Source: Streptomyces luteolus (GTDB lineage Bacteria > Actinomycetota > Actinomycetes > Streptomycetales > Streptomycetaceae). From it: 64,000 nucleotides of DNA. Location: positions 1 through 64,000 of the forward strand of contig NZ_JASCIS010000013.1 of NCBI RefSeq assembly GCF_029968015.1, in the 5' to 3' direction. Shown piece after piece: positions 24,577 through 34,352 of the stretch. The notes below the pieces were generated by a model. That model did no database searches. It was given only the letters and a program-made list of their open reading frames with translations, and was not told the origin of the DNA. Both the position numbers and the translations under genes were made by a program. Within the stretch, counting starts at the first letter, position 1, and the number at the start of each line of letters is the position of its first letter.

Positions 24577-25596
24577 ATGTCGTCACTGCCTTCCACCAGC
24601 CGCGCCTGGCACCTGGTCGCCCGCCCGCACGGCTGGCCCGCGGACGCCGACTTCGAACTCCGTGAGGTGCCCCTCGCCGCGCCCGCCGAGGGCCACATCC
24701 TGGTGAAGAACCTGCACTACTCGGTCGACCCGTACATGCGCGGCCGGATGAACGACGTGAAGTCGTACGTCCCGCCCTTCCAGCTGGACCAGCCCCTGGA
24801 CGGCGGCGCGGTCGGCGAGGTCGTCGCCTCGAACGACCCGGGCTTCGCGGTCGGCGACCACGTCCTGCACGGCCTGGGCTGGCGCGACTACGCCGACGTA
24901 CCGGCGAAGCACGCCAAGAAGGTCGACGGCTCGATCGCCCCGCTCTCCGCCTACCTCGGCGTCCTCGGCATGCCGGGCCTCACCGCGTACGCGGGCCTCC
25001 TGGAGGTCGCCTCCTTCAAGGAGGGCGACGCGGTGTTCGTGTCCGGTGCCGCCGGTGCCGTGGGCAGCCAGGTCGGCCAGATCGCCCGTATCAAGGGCGC
25101 GTCCCGGGTCATCGGCTCGGCCGGATCCGACGACAAGGTCAAGCTCCTCACCGAGGAGTACGGCTTCGACGCGGCCTTCAACTACAAGAAGGGCCCGGTC
25201 GCCGAGCAGCTGAAGGAGGCCGCCCCCGAGGGCATCGACGTCTACTTCGACAACGTCGGCGGCGACCACCTGGAGGCCGCCATCAGCCGCCTCAACCTGC
25301 ACGGCCGCGTCACCGTCTGCGGCATGATCGCCGGCTACAACGACACCGAGCCGACGCCCGGCCCCCGCAACATGGTCATGATCATCGGCAAGCGGCTGCG
25401 GCTCCAGGGCATGATCGTCACCGACCACCAGGCCCTTCAGCCCAAGTTCGTCCAGGACGTCGCCTCCTGGATCGCCTCCGGTGAGCTGAAGTACCGCGAG
25501 ACGTTCGTCGACGGCATCGAGAACGGCGTGGACGCCTTCCTCGGCGTCCTGCGCGGCGACAACACCGGAAAGATGGTCGTCAACCCGACCCGTTAA
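24577..25596 (+). CDS. Zinc-less MDR NADP-dependent oxidoreductase (CurA/PTGR type)
   Basis: A 339-residue protein with AGGAGG-like upstream sequence. It shows the leukotriene-B4-dehydrogenase/CurA pattern: YSVDPYMRGRM, GLGWRDYADVP, the nucleotide loop VFVSGAAGAVGSQVGQIA, and EGIDVYFDNVGGDHLEAA. No structural zinc Cys cluster. These enzymes reduce activated double bonds using NADPH. With Ohr downstream and a MarR regulator upstream, a role in electrophile or oxidant defence is likely. Confidence 0.9.
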   Translation: MSSLPSTSRAWHLVARPHGWPADADFELREVPLAAPAEGHILVKNLHYSVDPYMRGRMNDVKSYVPPFQLDQPLDGGAVGEVVASNDPGFAVGDHVLHGLGWRDYADVPAKHAKKVDGSIAPLSAYLGVLGMPGLTAYAGLLEVASFKEGDAVFVSGAAGAVGSQVGQIARIKGASRVIGSAGSDDKVKLLTEEYGFDAAFNYKKGPVAEQLKEAAPEGIDVYFDNVGGDHLEAAISRLNLHGRVTVCGMIAGYNDTEPTPGPRNMVMIIGKRLRLQGMIVTDHQALQPKFVQDVASWIASGELKYRETFVDGIENGVDAFLGVLRGDNTGKMVVNPTR

Positions 25597-25667
25597 GGTT
25601 CGAGCAGTGACCGTTTCCGGGTCGTGGGCGCGAGCCCGGGCGGCGCAACCATGGAGGAAAGCAGCTA

Positions 25668-26093
<426 letters not shown>

Positions 26094-26108
26094 TGACCCC
26101 CGCACGAC

Positions 26109-26146
26109 CCGAGGGCCGCACTCCGTCCGTGGAGTGCGGCCCTCGG
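26109..26146 (+). terminator. Strong terminator after ohr
   Basis: Perfect 16-bp stem: CCGAGGGCCGCACTCC (26109-26124) and GGAGTGCGGCCCTCGG (26131-26146) with a six-base loop. It lies between convergent genes and may serve both. Confidence 0.85.
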
Positions 26147-26179
26147 CGCGTAACCCGGGGTCAGGCGCGTATCCCGGGG

Positions 26180-28537
26180 TCAGCCGATGAGTGCCCGCCC
26201 GACCTGCGGGAACAGGCCCTTCGGGTGCGCCCGGAACAGCGGCTCCGTGCCGAACAGCACGACCTGAGCGCCGCCCGCACGCCCGCTGACCACGGACGCC
26301 TTGCCCGCCGCGTCCCGCGGACCGCCCGTGCCGTCGTCCGTCGCCCGCCAGTGCCCGGCGACCAGCGGATTCCCGCTCGCGTACGACTGCTCGACGCGGA
26401 CCCCCGAGCCGAGGCCCGTGAACCACACCGGCGAGTACACGAAGCTGTGCGCCGGGGCGCCCTCGGTGAGCGAGCCCTCGTTCCGCACCCGCACCACGCC
26501 GTTGGCCGACTCGTTGCCCTCGACCGCCGTCACGTCGAGCAGCTCCGCCGACGCGTTGAACGCGGCACCCTCCGCGCCCCGTGCCACGACCCGGCCGCCG
26601 TCCGCGAGGAAGCCGTCGAGGGACTTCCTGGCGGCCGCGTCCAGCTTGTGGTGGGCGAGCCCGGAGGAGACGAAGAGTACGTCGGTGCCCTTCCAGTCGA
26701 AGCCGTCGTTGAGGACCGCCGTCGACACCGGCGTCACGTCGAACCGCATCTCCCGCAGCGCGAACAGCTCACCCGGTGTGACGGCCGCCGCGACCTTCGT
26801 CCGGTGCCGCGCGTTGGCCGCAGCGATCGCCTCGGCCGAGTCGAGGCCCCGCCCCGGATCAGCGGCCGCCGCGCTCCGTACCGCCGTGCGCCGCACGTCC
26901 AGGTCCGTGCCCTCCGGCACCGCCCGTACGTCCGCGCCCCACAGCAGGCCGAGGCTCCAGCCGGAGATGTCGTACATCGTCGACACCTTGTCGCTGATGT
27001 CCCGGCCGTCGGCGAGCAGCACGTTCGCCATGCCGCGCTTCGACTGGTGCAGGTCCACCACGTACGAACCGGCCGGGTGGGAACGGCCCGCGAGCCGGAA
27101 CGCGTGGCTCGCGCGCTCCACCCGCACGTCGTTGGCGAGCAGATGGTTCACGAGCCGGGCCGCGGCCGGGCCCCTCGCCGGGATGACGTACGCCCGCGGG
27201 AACGCGGTGGTGTAGACGTCCTCCGAGCCGATCCCCGGCACGCCCGGCACGGTCTCCTCGGAGACCTCCACCTGCTGCTCGCCCGCGTCTGCCCGCCGGA
27301 ACGTCTCGATCTGGTCGGCGATCAGCGAACTCCGCTTGTCGCGCGCGTAGTCTAGGGTCGCGCGCATCGCCGCGCCCGCGATGTCCACGTTGATCGCGGA
27401 GCGGCGGCGCAACTCGGCCTTCGGCAGCTCCTCGTACTCCTCGTTGTTCACGGCCATCGGGAACTCGATGGTGTGCGAGGCGACCGCGCCGTGGAACGGC
27501 ATGTACTGCGGAGTGAAGATCGGCGGCCAGTCGTCCCAGCCCTCCTCCTGGTCCCGGAACGGGATCACGGCGGGCTTCACGCCGTCCTTCTCCTCGGTGT
27601 AGCCGAGGCCGTTGACGGCCTTCTCCATGCCGAGGGCGTTGGCGTACGTGTTCTTCAGGAACAAGTCGTACTCGTAGTTCTCGCCGTGCGGGGGAGTGGT
27701 CGGCTCGATCAGGGTGCCGTTGACGTACCCGTGCAGGTCGATCATCACGGCGGGCTGCTTGTCGATGGCGATCTGCCGGATCGCGCGCGTCTCCGGCTGG
27801 GACGCGGTGACGAAGTCGCGGTTCAGGTCGAAGCCGTTGCCGTTGGCGCGGGTTCCGGCGATCCGGCCGTCCGGGTTGGCCGTGACGTTGAAGTACAGCC
27901 GTGAGCGGTCGAGCAGCTCCTCGGTCTTCTCGCTCTTGGACGTGGCGAGTTCCTCGATGAGTCCGAGGGCGGCGTCGGTGCCCTCCCACTCGTTGCCGTG
28001 GATGTTGTTGTTGATGAAGACGGGCGTCTTGTAACGGGCCTTGATCCGCGGGTCCTTCGCGGCCCGCGCGGGCGCGCGCTCGATCAGCTCCCGCATCCGC
28101 TCCTGCTCCCGCGCCGTACGCGCCGACTCGGGCGAGGTCACGGTCACCAGATACAGCGGGTGCCCCTTCGCGGACCGCCCCGCGATCTCCACACTGACCC
28201 GGTCGCCCAGCTCCTGCAGCTCGTTGAGGGCCGGAGCGATCGCGTGGTACGGGGTCAGGCCCAGCTTGACCGACTTGTCGCCGGGGTTCTCCGGCTGGGC
28301 GGGAAGGACCTGCTCGCGCGGGTAGCCGCCGGTGGCCGCCGACAGCGCCGACGGTGTGTCCCGCAGGGCCCGTTCGGCCGCGGCGGCCGGGGACGTGGCG
28401 GCGCGGCCGTCCCCGCCCGCCCCGCTGTCCCGCACCGGGCTCGGCCCACCGGCGTCGGCGCTCGCGCCCAGCGGTGCGAGCAGGGCCGCGCTGGTCGCGG
28501 CGGCCAGGGTGATGGCTACGGGTCTGGGTATGCGCAC
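26180..28537 (-). CDS. Secreted M14-family zinc carboxypeptidase
   Basis: A 785-residue protein. Signal peptide [20 protein letters not shown] with an ADA-type cleavage region near residue 28. The M14 zinc site is visible: HGNEWEG (first His and Glu) near 175 and IDLHGYVNG (second His); [11 protein letters not shown] supplies the catalytic Glu. The C-terminal half is extra to the peptidase core and may bind substrate or wall. It would remove C-terminal residues from peptides outside the cell. Confidence 0.88.
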   Translation of the reverse strand: MRIPRPVAITLAAATSAALLAPLGASADAGGPSPVRDSGAGGDGRAATSPAAAAERALRDTPSALSAATGGYPREQVLPAQPENPGDKSVKLGLTPYHAIAPALNELQELGDRVSVEIAGRSAKGHPLYLVTVTSPESARTAREQERMRELIERAPARAAKDPRIKARYKTPVFINNNIHGNEWEGTDAALGLIEELATSKSEKTEELLDRSRLYFNVTANPDGRIAGTRANGNGFDLNRDFVTASQPETRAIRQIAIDKQPAVMIDLHGYVNGTLIEPTTPPHGENYEYDLFLKNTYANALGMEKAVNGLGYTEEKDGVKPAVIPFRDQEEGWDDWPPIFTPQYMPFHGAVASHTIEFPMAVNNEEYEELPKAELRRRSAINVDIAGAAMRATLDYARDKRSSLIADQIETFRRADAGEQQVEVSEETVPGVPGIGSEDVYTTAFPRAYVIPARGPAAARLVNHLLANDVRVERASHAFRLAGRSHPAGSYVVDLHQSKRGMANVLLADGRDISDKVSTMYDISGWSLGLLWGADVRAVPEGTDLDVRRTAVRSAAAADPGRGLDSAEAIAAANARHRTKVAAAVTPGELFALREMRFDVTPVSTAVLNDGFDWKGTDVLFVSSGLAHHKLDAAARKSLDGFLADGGRVVARGAEGAAFNASAELLDVTAVEGNESANGVVRVRNEGSLTEGAPAHSFVYSPVWFTGLGSGVRVEQSYASGNPLVAGHWRATDDGTGGPRDAAGKASVVSGRAGGAQVVLFGTEPLFRAHPKGLFPQVGRALIG

Positions 28538-28688
28538 ACGTACCTCCGGAAGATCGATACGGGAGGTCTACGGTCTACCGGACCAACTCCTCACCAACAA
28601 GAGGAACTTGACCGTCGTGACAGCACCGTTGCCCCTCGCCGACCGGGCACCGACCGGGCGCCGACACGCTCCGGCTAGGGTGTCGCCC

Positions 28689-29618
28689 ATGGCCATGCGT
28701 GATCTGGGAACCGGTTTTGGATATCTCGCGAAGGGTCAGCGCTGGGTCGCGGGCCACGGGCGCTGGCTCGGCTTCGGCCTGATCCCGGGCCTGATCACCC
28801 TCCTCCTGTACGCGGCCGCCCTGACTGGCCTCGCCCTCGGCGCCGACGACCTGATCGCCTGGGCGACGCCGTTCGCCGACGACTGGTCGTCGCCCTGGAT
28901 CGGCCTCTTCCGCGGCTTCCTCACGGTGCTGCTCTTCGTCCTCGGCCTGTTCCTCGCGGTGATCACGTTCACCGCGGTGACGCTCCTGGTCGGCCAGCCC
29001 TTCTACGAGTCGCTGTCCGAGCAGGTCGACAAGTCCGAGTCGCCCGACGGCAGCGCGCCCGAGTCGGGCCTGCCGCTGATGCGCGAGCTGTGGATCTCGG
29101 CCCGCGACAGCCTGCGCATCCTGGTCCGCGCCGTGGTGTGGGCCGTCCTGCTGTTCTTCCTCGGCTTCATCCCGGTGCTCGGCCAGACTGTCGTCCCGGC
29201 GATCGGCTTCTGCGTGACGGGCTTCTTCCTCGCCCAGGAACTCACCTCGGTCGCCCTGCAGCGCCGCCGCGTCGAAGTCCGCGAACAGCTCGCGCTGCTG
29301 CGCGCCAACCGCATGATGACCTGGGGCTTCGGCGTGCCGCTCGCGCTGTCGTTCCTGATCCCGTTCGTGGCGGTCTTCCTGATGCCGGGCGCGGTCGCGG
29401 GCGCCACGCTGATGGTGCGCGACCTGCGCGGCGAGAACGAACTCCCGCCGCGGCAGCCGAACCCGCAGGGCGTCCAGGGCCAGGCCCCCGGCCCGTACGG
29501 TCAGCCGCACAAGCCGGGGCAGCCGCCTCAGGCCCAGCACCCGCAGCAGCCTCAGCACCCGCAGCCGCCCCACCCGCAGCACCCTCAGCCCCTGCGGAAC
29601 AACCCGTACGCGAAGTAG
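28689..29618 (+). CDS. EI24-domain (CysZ-like) membrane protein
   Basis: A 309-residue protein. Start at ATG 28689 (MAMRDLGTGFGYLAKGQRWV) or six bases later. Four to six membrane helices (LGFGLIPGLITLLLYAAALTG, FLTVLLFVLGLFLAVITF, VLLFFLGFIPVLGQTVVPAIG) with the EI24 motif LVGQPFYESLSEQVD. The C-terminal 60 residues are Gln/Pro/His-rich repeats (QHPQQPQHPQPPHPQH), probably disordered. EI24 proteins include the sulfate transporter CysZ, but the substrate here is unknown. Confidence 0.85.
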   Translation: MAMRDLGTGFGYLAKGQRWVAGHGRWLGFGLIPGLITLLLYAAALTGLALGADDLIAWATPFADDWSSPWIGLFRGFLTVLLFVLGLFLAVITFTAVTLLVGQPFYESLSEQVDKSESPDGSAPESGLPLMRELWISARDSLRILVRAVVWAVLLFFLGFIPVLGQTVVPAIGFCVTGFFLAQELTSVALQRRRVEVREQLALLRANRMMTWGFGVPLALSFLIPFVAVFLMPGAVAGATLMVRDLRGENELPPRQPNPQGVQGQAPGPYGQPHKPGQPPQAQHPQQPQHPQPPHPQHPQPLRNNPYAK

Positions 29619-29640
29619 CGCCGGCCCGGCCGCGCGGGGC

Positions 29641-30942
29641 TCAGCCCTCGGACGCCACCACGCCCACGATCGCCCGCACCTGCGCCACGATCGCGAGCCG
29701 GTCGCGTACGAACTCCGGGTCCGTGACCGTGCCGTCCGCCGGGTCCGTGTTGCCCGCGCCGAACTGCAGCACCGGCGTGTGCACATGGCCGCCCGGCAGC
29801 TCGTCGCGCAGGCCGAGCCGGTCGCGCAGCAGCGTCGCGCGGTACGCGATCTCGTTCGAGAGGTAGTCACCGCCACCGCCCGCGCGGGCCGTCGACCCCT
29901 CCGTCGGTCCGTCCGGCCGCTCCACCGGCTCGCTCGCCCCGGCCGGGATCTCCGTCACCTCGGTGTTGTCGTACACGGGGAACGGCCCGGTGTCCGCGGC
30001 CACGATCCGCTCGCACGGCAGGGTCGTACGGGTCCACTGCGGCTGCGTGTCCGGGTCGGTGACCGGCACCGTCTCCGTGCGCGACACGTCCAGGTTGTCC
30101 GGGAAGCCGCCCCGCCAGGCCCCGTTGTACCGCTCCACGTCGAAACGGCCCACCCGGCCCTGGCTCACCGTCGTGAACGCGTCCACGCGCGCCAGGTGCG
30201 GGCGCAGGGCGCGCTCCACCGCGCCGTCCGCGAAGTCCTGCCAGCGCACGGGGAACACGGCCACCTCCACCCGCGCCCGCCGACCGTCCGCCGTCCGCAC
30301 ATACGTACCGTCGAGCGCGAGCGCCGCCGCGCCCGAGGGGTTGCTGATGCGCACGTCCCGGTCCAGCGTGAACGGGTCGAAGCCGGTGAGCAGCACCCGC
30401 TTCTCGCCCTTGGCGCGTGCGGGGTAGCGGATGTCGTCCTGGCCGCGCGAGGTCCGTTCGAGGGCCCCGAGCAGCGCGGTGCGGCGAGAGTCGGACAGCT
30501 CGAACTCGGTGTCCAGGGCGCGCAGTTCTCGCGTCATGCCGAGCCGCGCCCAGTAGAGCGGCCTGTCGTCGTCCCGGCTCAACTCCCCGTCCGCCACGGG
30601 CGCCCGCCCCTGCACCCGGTCGACGGCCCGCTCCCACAGCCGCGTTCCATGGCGCACGACGACCCTCCGGGCCTCGGCGTACGAGTCCGCCTCGCGCAGG
30701 GCGCGCGCGAAGTCCGGTGCCGCGTCGGCGAATCCGCTGCGGCGCAGGATCTCCTGCGGGGCCGCGCGGTCGAGGCGCTGCTCCTCGACCGTACCGGTCT
30801 GCGCTGTGCCGGTCTGCGCTGTGCCGGTCTGCGCTGTGGCGGTCTCCGCCGTGGGGGTCTGCGGCGCGGGGGCGGCGCCGAGGGTGAGGGGCGAGCAGAG
30901 CGTGAGTATCGCGGCACCGAGCCGCACGCGTGCCAGTGTCAC
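29641..30942 (-). CDS. Secreted pyroglutamyl-peptidase-like (C15 fold) protein lacking the usual catalytic Cys
   Basis: A 433-residue protein. The GTG at 30942 has AAGGA five bases upstream and opens a signal peptide (VTLARVRLGAAILTLCSPL). The C15 fold is recognisable from VLLTGFDPFTLDRDVRISNP, VSQGRVGRFDVERYNGA (Glu position) and GGHVHTPVLQ (His position). The segment GDYLSNEIAYRA aligns with the family's Y-x-C-N active-site motif but has Ser in place of Cys. Activity is therefore doubtful or altered. The N-terminal region carries AQTGT repeats. Secretion is unusual for the family, which is normally cytoplasmic. Confidence 0.75.
   Translation of the reverse strand: MTLARVRLGAAILTLCSPLTLGAAPAPQTPTAETATAQTGTAQTGTAQTGTVEEQRLDRAAPQEILRRSGFADAAPDFARALREADSYAEARRVVVRHGTRLWERAVDRVQGRAPVADGELSRDDDRPLYWARLGMTRELRALDTEFELSDSRRTALLGALERTSRGQDDIRYPARAKGEKRVLLTGFDPFTLDRDVRISNPSGAAALALDGTYVRTADGRRARVEVAVFPVRWQDFADGAVERALRPHLARVDAFTTVSQGRVGRFDVERYNGAWRGGFPDNLDVSRTETVPVTDPDTQPQWTRTTLPCERIVAADTGPFPVYDNTEVTEIPAGASEPVERPDGPTEGSTARAGGGGDYLSNEIAYRATLLRDRLGLRDELPGGHVHTPVLQFGAGNTDPADGTVTDPEFVRDRLAIVAQVRAIVGVVASEG
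30795..30843. repeat. 15-bp tandem repeat coding for AQTGT units
   Basis: GTGCCGGTCTGCGCT and close variants repeat three to four times near the 5' end of the C15-like gene. Confidence 0.7.
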
Positions 30943-31002
30943 AGGGGTCCTTCCGTGAGCCGCCGTCGCCGGTGACGGACGGTGCCCGGAAGTATGGCCC
31001 AA

Positions 31003-31581
31003 CTAGCCCTTGGACGAAGGTGGTTCGGGGCCTTCGAGCAGCGTCAGGAAGTGCCCGAACGCCGCCCCCATGTCCACCGCGTCCGGGTCCAGGAGCCACT
31101 GGAACTGCAGGCCGTCCATCACCGCGACCAGGAGCGGCGCCGCCTGTGCGGGGGTCAGGCCGCTCGGCAGGCACGCGCCGTACTCGGCGCGCAGCACCGT
31201 CTCCATCGACGGGCGCACCGCCGCGTACCGCTCCGTGAAGTAGGCGCGCGCCGGGTGGCCCTCCGTGACGCTCTCGCCGAGCAGCGCCGAGAAGGTCTGC
31301 ACGATGCCCGGCCGCATCGCGTTGTACTCGACCAGGGACTGCAGGAGTTCGAGGCGCCAGGAGCGCGCGGGCACCGCGTCCCACTGGTCGCGCTCCGCGA
31401 GGACGGCGACGAGCAGCGCCTCCTTGGTGGAGAAGTAGTGCAGCAGCCCCTGCTGGGTGAGGCCGACGCGCTCCGCGACCGCGCCGAGCGTCGCACCCCG
31501 GTAACCGCGCTCCGCGATCACCTCCAGGGCGGCCCGCACGATCTCCGCGCGCCGCTCCTCGCTCCTGGCTCTCGCCGCCAT
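31003..31581 (-). CDS. TetR-family transcriptional regulator
   Basis: A 192-residue protein. Helix-turn-helix at residues 11-55 (IVRAALEVIAERGYRGATLG, VGLTQQGLLHYFSTKEALLVAVL). The all-helical ligand-binding domain follows, with SGLTPAQAAPLLVAVMDGLQ near the end. Divergent from the GH3 glycosidase gene, so it likely represses it in response to a sugar or sugar-derived ligand. Confidence 0.9.
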   Translation of the reverse strand: MAARARSEERRAEIVRAALEVIAERGYRGATLGAVAERVGLTQQGLLHYFSTKEALLVAVLAERDQWDAVPARSWRLELLQSLVEYNAMRPGIVQTFSALLGESVTEGHPARAYFTERYAAVRPSMETVLRAEYGACLPSGLTPAQAAPLLVAVMDGLQFQWLLDPDAVDMGAAFGHFLTLLEGPEPPSSKG

Positions 31582-31609
31582 GCCGCCCCACCTCTCGCCG
31601 GCCCCGTGC

Positions 31610-31674
31610 GCCTGCCTGCCGGATCTGCCTGCCAGCTGGATCTGCCTGCCTGCCGGATCTGTCTGCCAGTTGGA
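31610..31674. repeat. Two 31-bp units, period 34 bp, upstream of the TetR gene
   Basis: Copies begin GCCTGCCTGCCGGATCTG at 31610 and 31644 and end CAG(C/T)TGGA. They lie in the divergent TetR/GH3 promoter region. Confidence 0.7.
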
Positions 31675-31698
31675 CGGTACGCCATGGAAGATAACGCT

Positions 31699-31728
31699 CA
31701 GGTAACGAAACCTACTGAATTACAGGTT
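31699..31728. promoter_or_regulatory. Candidate TetR operators, overlapping inverted repeats
   Basis: AACCT (31709-31713) and AGGTT (31724-31728) form an inverted repeat with a 10-bp spacer. CAGGT (31699-31703) with ACCTACTG (31710-31717) forms a second, overlapping one. Both lie 50-80 bp before the GH3 start. Confidence 0.45.
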
Positions 31729-31779
31729 CCGGGTGCAGGATGAGACCAACACGTTCGTGGACGAGGAGGAGGTACGGCG

Positions 31780-34257
31780 ATGGCGCAGGGTGCTCCCGGG
31801 ACGCCCGTTCCGCAGGCCGAGCAGGAGCGGGAGGCGGCCGTCGAGGCGGCGCTCGCCCGGCTCGACCTCGACTCCAAGGCCCGGCTGCTCGCCGGTCAGG
31901 ACATGTGGACGCTGCCCGCGCTCCCGGAGATCGGCCTGGCCTCCCTGGTGTTGTCGGACGGCCCGGTCGGCGTGCGCGGGGTGCGCTGGACCGCCGCCGA
32001 CCCTTCCGGCGCGCTGCCCTCGCCGACCGCGCTCGCCGCCGCCTGGGACCCGGAGCTCGCCCGCCGTGCCGGGCACGTCCTGGCTCAGGAGGCCCGCCGC
32101 AAGGGTGTGCACGTCCTGCTCGCGCCGACGGTCAACCTGCACCGCTCCCCGCGCGGCGGCCGCCACTTCGAGGCGTACTCCGAGGATCCGTACCTGACGG
32201 GCGAGATCGGCACGGGATATGTGCGCGGCGTACAGGAGGGCGGCGTCGGTACGACGGTCAAGCACTTCGTGGCCAACGACGCCGAGACGGACCGCTTCAC
32301 CGTCAACAACACCGTCGCCCCGCGCCCGCTGCGCGAGCTCTACCTCGCCCCCTTCGAGGCGATCGTCAAGAACGCCCGCCCCTGGGGCATCATGACCGCC
32401 TACAACCAGGTCAACGGCACCACGATGACCGAACACGGCCCGCTCGTGAACGGCGTCCTGCGCGCCGAGTGGGGCTTCGACGGCGCCAACGTCTCCGACT
32501 GGATGGCAGCCCGCTCCACCCGCGCCGCCATCGAGGGCGGCCTGGACCTCGCGATGCCCGGCCCGCGCACCGTGTACGGCCCGGCGCTGGCCGCCGCCGT
32601 CCGCGCGGGCGAGGTCGCGGAGTCCACCGTCGACGGCGCCGTCCGCAACGTCCTGCGGCTCGCCGCCCGCGTCGGCGCCCTCGCCGGGGCCCCGCCCGTC
32701 GTCACCGAACCGCCCGCCGCCGTCGACGGCCAGGCCCTGGCCCGGGAGATCGCCCGGCGCGCCTTCGTCCTCGTACGCAACGAGCCACGCGCCGGGAAGG
32801 CCGCCCTTCCCCTGCCCGCCGGCCACACCGTCGCCCTGATCGGCGCCGCCGCGCGTGACGCCCGGGCGCTCGGCGGCGGCTCCGCCACCGTCTTCCCCGA
32901 GCGCGTGGTCCCGCCCCTCGACGGCCTCCGTGCGGCCCTCCCCGAAGGCGCGCTCACGTACGCCGTCGGCGCCGATCCGAACAGCCAACTCACCGCCGCG
33001 GGGCCGGGGTTCAGCCTGCGCGCCGTCTGCCGCGACGCCGCCGGTGACGAGCTGGCCACACTCGACGTACCCGGCGGGCGGATCCAGTGGTTCGGCGCCG
33101 ACCTCCCCGAGGGCGTCGACATGGCCGACGTGCACAGCGTGGAACTCACCGGCACGTTCACCCCGCGCGTCACCGGCACCCACACCTTCGGCACCCGCGG
33201 GTTCGGCCGCTTCCGCCTCACCGTCGACGGCGAGCGGCACTCCGACGAGACCCGGCTGCTCGGCCCCGACGCCGACCCCTTCGAAGCGTTCTTCGGCACA
33301 CCGGCCGAGGCAGCCCGCATCGACCTCGCGGCGGGCCGGGACGTGCCGGTCAGCCTCTACCACGAGGTCCACCGGACCCCCGGCGCCCCGATCGAGACCA
33401 TCGGATTGACCCTCGCGCACCGCGAACCCCAGCGCGACGAGGACGAGTTGATCGCCGAGGCCGTCGCCGCCGCCCGCGCCGCCGACACCGCCGTCGTCGT
33501 GGTCGCCACCACCGAACTCGTCGAGTCCGAGGGCTTCGACCGCGGCGATCTGCGCCTGCCGGGCCGCCAGGACGACCTCGTCCGCGCGGTCGCCGCGGCC
33601 AACCCCCGCACGGTGGTGGTCGTCAACTCCGGCTCCCCGGTGGAGCTCCCGTGGCGGGACGAGGTCGCCGCGATCCTCCTCGGCTGGTTCCCCGGCCAGG
33701 AGGGCGGCGCTGCCCTCGCCGACGTCCTGACCGGCGCGGCGGAACCCGGCGGCCGCCTCCCCACCACCTGGGGCGCCCTCGCAGACGCCCCGGTCACCGA
33801 AGTCACCCCCACCAACGGCGAACTCCCGTACACCGAGGGCCTGTTCATCGGCTACCGAGCCTGGGAGCGGACCGGCGCAACCCCCTCGTACCCCTTCGGC
33901 CACGGCCTCGGCTACACCGACTGGGAGTACGAATCCCTCAAGGCGAGCCCCGACTCCGCCACGGTCCGCCTGCGCAACACCGGCACGCGCCCCGGCCGCG
34001 AGGTCGTCCAGCTCTATCTCGCGCCTGTCGACGACCCGGTCGAACGTCCGGCGCGGTGGCTGGCCGGGTTCGCGGGAGTGGAGGCCGACCCGGGCGAAAG
34101 CGTCGAGGTCACGGTCCAACTCCCGTGCCGGGCCTACGAGATATGGGACGAGGAGCAGGGGAGCTGGGCCCTGGTGGAGGGCGAGTACGAGATCCAGGCG
34201 TCACGCTCACTCACGGACACGCGGCTGCGGGGCGTTATCAGCCTGTCCGGCGTTTGA
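31780..34257 (+). CDS. Glycoside hydrolase family 3 beta-glucosidase with inserted PA14 domain
   Basis: An 825-residue protein with an AGGAGGT ribosome site. The (beta/alpha)8 domain has SDGPVGVRG, LAPTVNLHRSPRGGRHFEAYSED, TVKHFVANDAE and the nucleophile in GFDGANVSDWMA. The second domain follows, split by a PA14 insert at about 410-540 (RVTGTHTFGTRGFGRFRLTVDG). A fibronectin-III-like C-terminus starts near PFGHGLGYTDWEY. No signal peptide, so cytoplasmic beta-glucoside or xyloside hydrolysis is likely. The last codons (SLSG V stop) fall inside a dispersed repeat, so the C-terminus is repeat-derived. Confidence 0.92.
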   Translation: MAQGAPGTPVPQAEQEREAAVEAALARLDLDSKARLLAGQDMWTLPALPEIGLASLVLSDGPVGVRGVRWTAADPSGALPSPTALAAAWDPELARRAGHVLAQEARRKGVHVLLAPTVNLHRSPRGGRHFEAYSEDPYLTGEIGTGYVRGVQEGGVGTTVKHFVANDAETDRFTVNNTVAPRPLRELYLAPFEAIVKNARPWGIMTAYNQVNGTTMTEHGPLVNGVLRAEWGFDGANVSDWMAARSTRAAIEGGLDLAMPGPRTVYGPALAAAVRAGEVAESTVDGAVRNVLRLAARVGALAGAPPVVTEPPAAVDGQALAREIARRAFVLVRNEPRAGKAALPLPAGHTVALIGAAARDARALGGGSATVFPERVVPPLDGLRAALPEGALTYAVGADPNSQLTAAGPGFSLRAVCRDAAGDELATLDVPGGRIQWFGADLPEGVDMADVHSVELTGTFTPRVTGTHTFGTRGFGRFRLTVDGERHSDETRLLGPDADPFEAFFGTPAEAARIDLAAGRDVPVSLYHEVHRTPGAPIETIGLTLAHREPQRDEDELIAEAVAAARAADTAVVVVATTELVESEGFDRGDLRLPGRQDDLVRAVAAANPRTVVVVNSGSPVELPWRDEVAAILLGWFPGQEGGAALADVLTGAAEPGGRLPTTWGALADAPVTEVTPTNGELPYTEGLFIGYRAWERTGATPSYPFGHGLGYTDWEYESLKASPDSATVRLRNTGTRPGREVVQLYLAPVDDPVERPARWLAGFAGVEADPGESVEVTVQLPCRAYEIWDEEQGSWALVEGEYEIQASRSLTDTRLRGVISLSGV

Positions 34258-34310
34258 GGACGAGGCCGGAGGCCGAAGAGGGAGCGGGGTCCGGGGGCGC
34301 AGCCCCTGGG
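34238..34310 (+). repeat. Dispersed 'TCCGGCGTTTGAGGA' element, copy 3
   Basis: CAGCCTGTCCGGCGTTTGAG, then a linker and GGGGTCCGGGGGCGCAGCCCC-type arms. It provides the stop codon of the GH3 gene and lies between convergent genes. Confidence 0.8.
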
Positions 34311-34352
34311 AGGCCGAGCCCAGGACGACGGCAGCCGTCGAGCGGACGGCAA

